From positions 3,870,710 through 3,934,709 of the forward strand of contig CM030934.1 in assembly GCA_018136815.1 (NCBI GenBank): 64,000 nucleotides of DNA, read 5' to 3'. Below, one piece after another: positions 22,079 to 31,200 of the stretch. Under the pieces are notes generated by a model. That model was given only the letters and a program-made list of their open reading frames with translations, did not search any database and was not told where the DNA came from. The translations under genes and the position numbers were made by a program. This stretch comes from Isochrysis galbana. Taxonomy: Eukaryota; Haptophyta; Isochrysidales; Isochrysidaceae. Position 1 is the first letter of the stretch. Every line of letters begins with the position of its first letter.

Positions 22079-22831
22079 TGTCGCATTCGCGATGTCTCAG
22101 AGGCAAAAAGAAATAACAGTAAAAAAAAAAAGAAAAAGAAAAACAGTAAATAGTAAAAAAGAACAGAGGAAGAAAGAAGAAGAAAAGTGAAAAAGAAGAG
22201 ACAAAAACCCAGAGTATATAGGGCGGTTCTCAGCCCTTCCCATCGGCCCTATGGCTACGTAAACTCTCACGTGGCATAGTGGTTCAACCCACCGCCTCCA
22301 CCAACCTTTTGCTCTGGGTCGCGAGTTCGAGTCCGGACGGAGCGCTCTGCAGTTCGAGCCCCGCTCCTTCTCCTCTCCGCTCTTCTTCTACAGTTAAATT
22401 CCACGCTCTTCGTCTACCGTTAAATTCCGCACTCCGTCTACCGTTAGAAATCCTGCCTCTTCCTACTGTTAAAAATTCCTGCCTCTTCCTACTGTTAAAA
22501 ATTCCGGCTACCGTTAAAATCCTGCCTCCGTCGCCTTGCCAAGACATTTCCTCTGCCTTCCTGCCGACTTCCTTGCCAGTTCCTTCCGCCCCGGTTTCCC
22601 GCTTGTCTCGAAAAACGGTTTCACCGCATTACGACCAAGCTTAGTGGGGAAACTCCTCGTCCAGTTCCGTTACCCGAAAATCTCGTTCATCTCGTCGGGC
22701 CATCAAGGCCATCTCGTTCATCTCGTCGGGCCATCAAGGCCATCTCGTTCATCTCGTCGTCGGGCCATCAGGCCATCTCGTTACATCTCGTTCACCTCGT
22801 TACAATCCAAGCTACGGCTTTGATTTCCACA
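22079..22831 (+). repeat. 5' LTR of miniature element
   Basis: In order it contains an A/G-rich block, a TATA-like AGTATATAGGG (22213-22223), the A- and B-box matches, a cluster of TACCGTTAAA-type repeats and three copies of an ATCTCGTTCATCTCGTCGGG unit. Confidence 0.9.
22272..22334 (+). promoter_or_regulatory. tRNA-type Pol III A and B boxes inside LTR
   Basis: The A box TGGCATAGTGGTT (22272-22284) resembles the tRNA consensus TRGCNNAGYNGG with one mismatch. The B box AGTTCGAGTCC (22324-22334) matches GGTTCGANTCC with one mismatch. They are 52 bp apart, start to start, compatible with TFIIIC. The 3' LTR repeats both at 23090 and 23142. The intervening sequence does not fold into a clear cloverleaf, so this is a promoter-like relic of a tRNA or SINE, not a tRNA gene. 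Confidence 0.6.
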
Positions 22832-22896
22832 ATTTAGAGACATAAGGATTCCGCTTGCAGAAGGCTCGCGAGGACGCTCGTGATTAAGTCGGGGGG

Positions 22897-23649
22897 TGTC
22901 GCATTCGCGATGTCTCAGAGGCAAAAAGAAATAACAGTAAAAAAAAAAAGAAAAAGAAAAACAGTAAATAGTAAAAAAGAACAGAGGAAGAAAGAAGAAG
23001 AAAAGTGAAAAAGAAGAGACAAAAACCCAGAGTATATAGGGCGGTTCTCAGCCCTTCCCATCGGCCCTATGGCTACGTAAACTCTCACGTGGCATAGTGG
23101 TTCAACCCACCGCCTCCACCAACCTTTTGCTCTGGGTCGCGAGTTCGAGTCCGGACGGAGCGCTCTGCAGTTCGAGCCCCGCTCCTTCTCCTCTCCGCTC
23201 TTCTTCTACAGTTAAATTCCACGCTCTTCGTCTACCGTTAAATTCCGCACTCCGTCTACCGTTAGAAATCCTGCCTCTTCCTACTGTTAAAAATTCCTGC
23301 CTCTTCCTACTGTTAAAAATTCCGGCTACCGTTAAAATCCTGCCTCCGTCGCCTTGCCAAGACATTTCCTCTGCCTTCCTGCCGACTTCCTTGCCAGTTC
23401 CTTCCGCCCCGGTTTCCCGCTTGTCTCGAAAAACGGTTTCACCGCATTACGACCAAGCTTAGTGGGGAAACTCCTCGTCCAGTTCCGTTACCCGAAAATC
23501 TCGTTCATCTCGTCGGGCCATCAAGGCCATCTCGTTCATCTCGTCGGGCCATCAAGGCCATCTCGTTCATCTCGTCGTCGGGCCATCAGGCCATCTCGTT
23601 ACATCTCGTTCACCTCGTTACAATCCAAGCTACGGCTTTGATTTCCACA
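22897..23649 (+). repeat. 3' LTR of miniature element
   Basis: It has the same length and apparently the same sequence as the 5' LTR. It is preceded by the G-run polypurine tract and followed by target duplication GCTTC. Confidence 0.9.
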
Positions 23650-23654
23650 GCTTC

Positions 23655-24229
23655 ACGCTTCTGTGCCCGTAGTGCGACCCACCCGACGATGAAGAGGCAG
23701 CCGCTGTCGCGGCAGAGGCAGTGGCAGCTGGACAGGCGGCAGGTGGCAGTGTGCACGGAGCAGTGGCTCCAGTGAGTGAGGCTGGACGCGGACGGCCAGC
23801 TGTGGCTGTGTTGGGTGGAGCAGCCATACTCAGGCCCAGGGTTCGAGGACAAAGTGGGCAAGAAATTCAGGTGGTGCACACGCCTGGGCTGTGTCAGGGC
23901 ACTCTCTCACACCCAGATTGGCCACAGATCTAAGCTGCCGCGCTGCGTGGAGCGTAAAATTGAGGAGTTGCATGGCGAGTCTGTCGTCGGTTTCCGAGGT
24001 ATAAGGGCGTGTTAGAGATGTTCATACGGCAGTAGGAATGGGTGCTGCTACTTGTGCATGTGTGTGCTGCCTGCCACAGCATGGGAAGTAATGATACTTT
24101 TTGTCCATTTCTACCGTCTCAAATCATGTAAATTTTCCTCACATTGACCTGTTTGGTAGCCGCCAAGTCGACTTTAGAGAGTACTCCTCTCCACCACGCT
24201 TTCAGTGGGAGAAAGGGCACATCTTGTGG
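23655..24229. other. Unassigned region right of the miniature element
   Basis: An open frame at 23776-24015 (with LWLCWVEQPYSGPGFEDKVG and KFRWCTRLGCVRAL) has protein-like composition but no recognised family. It may be a gene interrupted by the LTR element, since an open frame at 21916-22078 reaches the insertion point. Confidence 0.35.
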
Positions 24230-24500
24230 ACAAGTGTAGCCCGTCCCCTTGTGCGCGACCCGCCACACGGCGCGGCGTGTGGTGCGGGCGCCGGGCGTGC
24301 CCCGCACGAGCGCGTTGAGCGGCTGCAGCAGGGCGAGGGCGAAGGCGACGATCCCGAGCGTGTGATGGGGGTGCGAGAAGTGGCGCCCTCGGGGCACCGA
24401 CGCGACGGCGAGCGCGACGCCGGCGGCGGCCACCGCAAGCCCGCTAAAGATTACGAGGACGCCACCCAGGCCACCCTTCGGCTTATGTTTGGTCCAACCA
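24230..24500 (-). pseudogene. Cytochrome b561-like membrane domain, fragment
   Basis: On the minus strand a frame reads GGVLVIFSGLAVAAAGVALAV, then HFSHPHHTLGIVAFALALLQ, PLNALVRG, and RRAVWRVAHKGTGY. This is the two-helix His pattern of cytochrome b561/DOMON-type ferric reductase domains: His before the LGI helix, ALLQP, and His-Lys before Gly. The fragment stops after GTGY at unrelated sequence and has no start codon or partner exons. A near-identical stretch occurs at 51143-51433. It is probably a transposed gene piece. Confidence 0.65.
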
Positions 24501-24775
24501 TCGAGAGTAAAGTCCCATCCATCAAGGCCATCAAAGCCGCAATGTCATGGTTGGCGACGCGCGGTGCCTTCAAACCCTTCGCCGGGTAGCCGGAGGGGGG
24601 GTGCTCCTGGGATTTCAGATCCCCGACAGCGAATAGCGTGTACAGCCACGGAAGCATTTGATATGGTATAGTAGGCTCTGCCCGAGGGTATACCCGGCTT
24701 CGAAGTTCCAGAGCTTACGCGGGGGCGGTACGGCGCACCCTTTTCGACGCACGAGGACGCGAAAGCCAACCGACT

Positions 24776-25253
24776 TCAGGGGGGGCACCGTGAGACATGA
24801 ATTAATTCCGAATCGACAGCTTTGATTGTACGAAGCAGATCATCACGACTCATATTGATGATTGTGTTCGCAGTGAACTTCTTGCTCAAGAGAGTGTGTA
24901 TCATATAAACCAGTGTGAATGGTTTATCGTTCTCGCAAATGGCATGTAAGGTGTCTTTAATGTTCGTCTTGTGCTTGAAATCGAATGATCTGTGATCTGA
25001 ATATGAACTTACATTCGAAAGTGTACGTGAACAAATTTGGGTTCGTCTCAAGCAGCCTCATCATGGAGTTGTTGCCCCCCCCCGGGATCGACGGCGGACT
25101 GATGCTGTCCAATGCTTCCGCAATAACCTGCATGGCAGATTTAGAAGTGCCATATGGCGGAAAGAGAGGTAAGATGAATTTTTTAAAGTTCTCGTCCATT
25201 TTTTTTATGATCCATTCCAATCGCTTGCGTACTAAATCATCATTTGTAGACAT
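24776..25253 (-). pseudogene. AT-rich ORF pair, one protein with frameshift, unrecognised
   Basis: A frame from ATG at 25253 encodes MSTNDDLVRKRLEWIIKKMD, then FILPLFPPYGTSKSAMQVIAEAL, ending at 24957. A second frame overlaps it and continues with FDFKHKTNIKDTLHAICEND, MIHTLLSKKFTANTIIN and MSRDDLLRTIKAVDSE, ending at 24776. Both are far more AT-rich and Lys/Ile/Asn-rich than neighbouring genes. They look like one helical protein broken near 24990-25020. There is a GTAAGT...CAG there, but only about 23 bp long, too short for a normal intron. The origin may be viral or organellar; no family was recognised. Confidence 0.4.
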
Positions 25254-25361
25254 GGTTGAGCACTGTGAGGTGGGTGCCTTTGCTTAGATATTAGACTTTT
25301 TTTGTACCGACGCATTGCGTATTGGGAAACGAGGGGTACCAAATGAAGGCAAACGACCTAA

Positions 25362-25541
25362 GGTGGGGAAACTTCCCTTCTCTTTCGAGAGAAAGAGAGA
25401 GGGCGCTCCACAACCTACGATCCCATGCATCCAAGCGAAGCTTTTGACCGAGAACGAGAGAAAGCAGAGAATTATAACGATAAATGCCAAACGACGAAGA
25501 GAAGAGCGAAGCCTAACAAGTGTCGATTCGCGAATGCGACA
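25362..25541 (-). mobile_element. Partial solo LTR, same family as 44492
   Basis: Read on the minus strand from 25541 it starts TGTCGCATTCGCGAATCGAC. It follows the LTR at 44492 for about 180 bp, including AGGCTTCGCTCTTCTCTTCG, GCTTCGCTTGGATGCATGGG and GGGAAGTTTCCCCACCT. It then diverges. No polypurine tract flanks it. Confidence 0.8.
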
Positions 25542-26502
25542 AAGTAACAAGCATCTACGTATATATTTCAAGATCAAGATATACTACATAGACGATCTGA
25601 CATCTGACGGTGCACAAGCACGGCTTTTGGAGAGTTGAAGACGAGCTGAGAGCTGAGAGCTGAGAGCTGAGAGCTGAGAGCTGAGTGCCTGCGTGCCTGC
25701 TGCCTGTCTAATGTCTAATACTCTAATCCCCTTTCTATTTCTATTTCTACGGCTGCTGCTCTCCACTCTCCACCCCATCCTTTCCCCCCGGCGGTATCCG
25801 CCCCGCCCCCTTCCCCAGCGCGGCGCCGGGGCGGTGCGCCTCCCCCCCCCCTCCCCTCTCCCTCTTCCCCCTTCTCCCCCTCCTCTCCCTCTCCCTCTCC
25901 CTCTCCTCCATCGATCTGGCCCGCCCATCGAGCCGGCGCGCCGTGCACCTCCCCTATCCCCCATTTCCTCTGCTCGCTTCCGCTTCCTCGCAGTCCCTCG
26001 GCCCCCCCGCCACATCTCCCACGGGAGACCCCCTCTCCCTCCTCCCCTCTCCCCAGCTTGCTCAGCACAGCGTGCGATCGTGCTCTCGGAGCCTCCAGCC
26101 CAGTTCCATCTGTTACCCTCCTGCCGCTCCGCGCCCGAGCTCGCGCTTACACACTCGCTGCCCTCTCACGAGAGTCCGCCCTTCTCCACCACACACCCCA
26201 TCCCACTCACCGAGCACCACTTCTATCCCCCCTCAGCACACACACGTCGCCCTTTCGCATTCTCCCCGAGCGGTGAGGGCCGCACACGCGCGACTCAAAC
26301 TGCGAGCCAACACGCCCCTTGCATGCCGCGTCGCTGTCTCAGGTTTTCTCAGCATGTGCCTCAAGCCACTGCCTAACCTGTGCGTGCCACCAATCATCAC
26401 CCAACGGCCGATGCAGCACCACAGCGTGCCTGACACGCGATCTCCGCCTTGCGCGCGTATCTTTGCACACGACCGCACGTATGCTGACCGTCCGAGGATC
26501 GT
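25542..26502. other. Intergenic, GAGAGCT minisatellite and C-rich tract
   Basis: A 7-bp GAGAGCT-type tandem repeat runs 25643-25690. The rest is CT/CCC-rich sequence that probably includes the promoter or first exon of the next gene. Confidence 0.5.
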
Positions 26503-26706
26503 ATGTGCCCGCGCAGTTCCCCCCCGATTGAGAAGTGGGTGAAGCACAAGGAGGACTTCCACGTTCGGTACAAGCACACCCCTAGGACTGTGCGTGATGC
26601 TCTCATCTGGGGGGTGGCCGTTCCATTTGTGGTCTACCAGCTCGTCAAGTTGGAACAGCAGCGTGTAGAGGCTCGCAACGGCCGCCCGGGCACCAAATTC
26701 TTCTAA
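26503..26706 (+). CDS. Small complex I subunit, NDUFB4-like
   Basis: A 67-codon frame ending at 26706 with IEKWVKHKEDFHVRYKHTPR, then one membrane helix DALIWGVAVPFVVYQLV and a C-terminal NGRPGTKFF. Plant NDUFB4-type subunits of mitochondrial NADH dehydrogenase have the same plan: a charged N-terminus, one helix with A-V-P-x2-V-Y, and a GRPxRKF-like end at about 70 residues. The assignment rests on this pattern only. The start is uncertain: the ATG at 26503 is plausible, but CGCAG just downstream could be an acceptor with a first exon in the preceding C-rich region. Confidence 0.5.
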   Translation: MCPRSSPPIEKWVKHKEDFHVRYKHTPRTVRDALIWGVAVPFVVYQLVKLEQQRVEARNGRPGTKFF

Positions 26707-28200
26707 AATCTTCTCTGATGACAAGAGATGTGAAGGCGAGCACGTCCTCTGGCTGGCTTGATGCGGCCAAATGGTTGTCCTTCTTGGCTACACGAAATCT
26801 TATGAAACCTGCCATGGGTAATGGATCGGGGCGCATGCACAAAAATCGGAGAAGTTAGCAGCAGTTGCACTATGTGATAAATCCAACACCAAGGTGCTAG
26901 CTCTCGGGTCGAGAATACTCAAACACGTTTTGAGTAGAGTTGTGCACGTACTATGCAAGTTTTCTAGGGACAACGATGTGTGTGTGTCCATGTGTCTGTT
27001 TGCGTGGTGTGTGTGGGTGTGTTCGCGCACGCGTGTCGTGATGTGTGGTCTGAGCATGCGTGCACCACCGGCAGGGGGCGTTTCTGATACGAGCACGCCT
27101 GTAGTGCATCACGCGGTGATCACGATTTGTTGTGTTGCTACATTTTGTTCTTGAAAGGGAAAGGTCGTTTGCTGCTTTTTCTATTTGCTGTTTGGTTTGT
27201 GGTTTGGTACCACCTCCCCCCCCGCCATTCGGCTTGGGAGGGGTGCACGCCTCGGAACCATAGTAGAGACTATATAGCAATCTTACCGCACATACTTTAT
27301 TCACGCAGCAAACTTTCTACACCCCCAGCTCCCTTGCGGCCCTTGCTCTTCCCCCCCCCCCCCCCCCGCCACCAGTGCGGACAGTGATCCATCAGGCGCG
27401 ACTCCCCCGAGCTACACTGCACTAGCGCAGGGCGTACGGGGAACCTACTTTTATAAGCGGGGGTCAATGGGGGCCTCGCGCCACCCACACTCCATCGCGG
27501 ACACCCTCTTGGGTGGGCCCGCACAACCAACCCCAGCCCCTTGCAGGGGCTGGGCACTCAACAAGCACCTCACCCAGGCGCCCCTGCCCCGCAAGAACCT
27601 CGTCCAACGCTAGCTGCTGGTGCGCCCTCGCATGCAATCTCCAAAAGTGAGATCAGCCTTGCTCTAACACTGGCGGCGGCCTGCAGGCCCGGACCGCCAG
27701 TGCGCGGGCTGCGGTATGCAATGCGAAAGCACGCACGGCAGAAGGGAGGGGGTCTTGCGGAAGCGGTCGGCATGGGGACGCATATGGTAACGACGACGAT
27801 TTTTGCTAGCGGAAAACCACATTTCACAAGCACGCACACGAACAGTCACTCACTCAATCTCGAAAAGAAAAAGAATGTTGATGGTCTTCGATAAATGGTT
27901 GGTTCAAGGTAATTCTCACGCAGGTGGCAATCGTTTGGTTGCTACAATAGGCCTCGAGGAACAGGAATGCCTCTCTCTCTTGTCCATCGCCACCCGGAAT
28001 ACTTTTGGTATGTGGCGTAGGCGAGGCTGCTGAACACGGCCATCAGTGCGTGCCGTGGTCCTTGCCCCCTCGCCGGGCATGACGTAGACACAGCGACAGC
28101 TCTTTCTCATAATCGAAAAGTAGAACACAAGGGTTTCCGTCACGGCAAGATTTGGCGTCCTGCGGCGAATTTCTCAGTGCATGATGGCGTGAGAGTTCGC
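26707..28200. other. Intergenic
   Basis: No gene was recognised. Notable are a C18-like run (27351-27367), a TG-rich stretch (26978-27030) and the dispersed repeat below. Confidence 0.5.
27588..27671 (+). repeat. Dispersed repeat, partner at 7115-7200
   Basis: Inverted near-identical copy of the 85-bp segment at 7115-7200; both carry AATCTCCAAAAGTGAGATCAG-type cores. It lies 20 kb from its partner. Confidence 0.8.
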
Positions 28201-31200
28201 TCAAGCTTCATGCAACCCCCTGCGCCGTCGCAGTTCACCACCATCAACTCCGACGGCCGCGCCCTCCCCAAACTCATCGAGGAGCTTCTGCAGCTCCCTC
28301 ACGCCCTTGGTCTTATCGCGCTTCGTGTCTTCGATCGCCCTCTCATCTCTTCCGCCGCCACTCCCTGAGAATGGCTCGTAGTTCATCGTAGACTCGTTGC
28401 CGATTTCGGCCTGACCCTCCCTTCTATCGAGTTCTATGTGCGTCACGGCGCACGGCCTGGTCTGTCTCTCGTCCGCCATCGCCGCCTCAGTGTCTACAAC
28501 GTCACCCTCGCTCGTCGCGAGTTTGACGCGCCCGAAATCGTCGGCGGGGATGTCACTACTCGCAGGTTGAGCTGTGCCGGCAGTCATTGCGGATGTCACC
28601 ACCTCCGTCGAATACTCGGCATCAGCCGACCGGGTCGGGACTGAGGCCAAGAGCCGCTCGAGCTGTGAAAGTAGCCTCGGATGTGGGGCAAGGAGTGCTT
28701 GTAGCTCTGGTCCGAGTGAGCTGGTGTTGTCATCGACATCGCCTAGCTGCGCCGCATGTGCAGTATCGAATTCAGCCAGCAGCTGCGACAGGCGCTCAAA
28801 TGTATCAGGCGAGGATGCAAGCAGCTCTTCGCGAGCGAGCAGTACGAAATCCTCCATGGATGCGAAGACTGGCGTTGTGCTACGACCGTCCGCAGGCCCG
28901 TCGATTGGGGAGACGTCCACGCCAGAACCGATCTTACTCTTCAAGACCGACGGCTCTCCACCTTCGCTCTCGCCAGAATTGGCTGGCGATGTGGCGGGGG
29001 CTGATGCGGCAGGCGCGGCGTTGGCGCTAGGAGACTTGGAGGCAGATGAAGACTTGTGCAGCTTTTGCCTCTGCTCTTGCTCTTTGCGCCGCTTTCCACT
29101 GAACGTCTCCGGAAGCCGGCGGATCTGCGCGAGTGAGACAGTCTGCTCATCCCAGTCGTCGTACTGGACGCGATAGCTGCCACGCTCCGTGATGTGCACG
29201 ATGGTGCCTTTGTACCAGTGTTCCTCGCCTGGCCAGGCTGCGATCACCTCAAGTCCCTCTGAGAGGTTGGCGCGCTCAGGCATCGCATCGAGCACGAGCT
29301 CGCGTGCCGTCACCCATTGGTCCGTGCCGGAGTCCAGCCGTACCATGACCCATTTTGAGGACGACTGCACCTTTTGAATGACGCCATGCGAAAATTTGAT
29401 AAACGAGATACGCGCCCATACTGCCGCGCCAACTTCAAAACCTTCAGCCGCGAGCTCCGGGGGAGCACGCTTCTTCGGCTTCTCAGTTAACACTGAGGCC
29501 TCCGTATCGTTCTTTCTCGGCTTGACCTCCGCTGCCCCTGTGGGTTCGCTCTGCGCTTGTTGGACGGTTGCTCTCAGTTTCGAGGGAGGGGCGATCGTCG
29601 GGTCAACGTTGGCGCTCCTCATGCCCTTGGCGCTCCCCGTGTCCTTGGCGCTCCCCGCGTCCTTTGCGTTCCCCACGTTGTTGGCGCTCCTCGCCTTGTT
29701 GGCGCTCCCCGCGCTCTCATCTTTCTTGATGCTCCCCGCGCTCTCAAGGTCCTTGGCGCTCTCAAGGTCCTTGGCGCTCTCAACGCCTTTGGCGCTCTCG
29801 ACGCCCTTGGCGCTCTCGACGCCCTTGGCGCTCTCGACATCTTTGGCGCTCTCTGCATTCTTGGCGCTCTCCGCATTCTTGGCGTTCTCCGCTTTCTTGC
29901 CGAGAGCCAGGGCGGTCCGTTCAGCGGCGCGCTCCTCGCGAGCGGAAGGTGGTAGAGCAGGCGCCATGGCAGGCTCCGCCTGCATCTCCAGCTTGGCAGG
30001 CTTCGCGTTTGACGGCGAGCGCACCTTTATGGGGATTTCGCCTGCAAGGTCCCACTTGCGCAAATGCACGACAGGCCCTGAAGCCACTGCCACGCGGACC
30101 CAGCCATTGCCGACGTGAAGCACTTTGGCCTTCTCGCCCGCGTGCGCGCCCGCACAGACTGTCACCTCGGACTGCTCCGCCGGCACCTCGAGCTTTCGAT
30201 CGTGGCCTTGTCCATTTGCTGCTGCCGAGATGGACAACGACTCCTTGCGCTTCTTTGGCTCTGGATCGGCGGCTGGCTCATCCATATCGACGTCGGACAC
30301 ATCCGATGCGAGAATGGGGGCGCTGCTTGATTGTGTCCTGCTGTGCGCAACCAGGCGCGTAGCTTCCGGCATACGCAGCGTGAACGCACCGCCCAGCTTA
30401 ACGCGGATGTGTTCATGGCTCGTGGCCGGGGCTGCCTTTGATTGGCCACTATTTGCCTTGGAACCCGCCTTGCCCTTGGTTGGCGCATCGGTGGCCTTCT
30501 CCAGCAGCTCCAGCTGGTGCGGAAGCATGCCTCGGTCGTCCTCGTCCAGCCACATCCACTCATCCTCATCGGTCACCCACTCTCGTCGCACGTAGCCGTC
30601 CAGCTTTACCCGCAGCCCTTTGCGCAAGTCCACCGACACCACTTGTCCGCGATAAGGCACCGCCACGAGCTGCTTGCCCTGCCGCTCCATGTAAGAAACC
30701 TGTAGTCTCAGTCCAACAGCTTCCCGTGGAGTCAGGCCGCGAAGGTCGATCACGTCCTCCAAAACAGCAGCCGAGCCGTCGCTCTCCTCGCCCACATCAC
30801 CATCGCAACTCGATCTGGAAGCAGGCGTTTCGGCATGGGCGACTCCACGCTTGTCGGCCTCATCCTGGTACTCGCATGCGGTGTCTTGCGTACCAGCGCG
30901 AGGCATGCCATCCTCGTCCACCTTGGTCTCGCCAGCCCGCGGTCTCCGCTCGCCCGCAGAGGGCGGCGACGCAGCGGCCGACGACGTTGTGTGGGACGCG
31001 CCGGCCACAATGCATGAAGCAGTGGACTCTTTGTGCCAATCCATCACGCCCTGCATGAGAGGTGCAGACTGCTCCCACGTAGCTTCGAGTTCGACTGCCC
31101 TTGAGGCTTCGACGCGCGGCGCAGCGCCGAACCCGAGGAGCAGCGCGGCAACACCGTCGTCCTCGGCCGTAGTAGACAAGGTACTACTAGCGGGTGTCGG

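Larger units (their letters stand above)
22079..23649 (+). mobile_element. Miniature LTR retroelement (TRIM-like), intact, with 5-bp TSD
   Basis: Two direct repeats of 753 bp (22079-22831 and 22897-23649) look identical base for base. Each begins TGTCGCATTCGCGA and ends GATTTCCACA, so each has the TG...CA ends of an LTR. They flank only 65 bp. The last bases of this interior, AAGTCGGGGGG, form a polypurine tract directly before the 3' LTR. The target duplication GCTTC stands at 22074-22078 and 23650-23654. No coding capacity exists, so it must be moved in trans. Identical LTRs imply a recent insertion. The primer-binding site after the first LTR (ATTTAGAGACATAAGG) does not match a tRNA end that I recognise. 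A simple tandem duplication is argued against by the TG/CA ends and the target duplication. Confidence 0.9.

Noticed and set aside
22272-22345. Functional tRNA gene
   Set aside because: The A- and B-box sequences match, but T-arm, D-arm and acceptor stem do not pair, so I call it a promoter-like relic only.
22079-23649. Plain tandem duplication or assembly artefact instead of an LTR element
   Set aside because: TG...CA ends, a polypurine tract and a 5-bp target duplication fit an LTR element better. Long reads would settle it.
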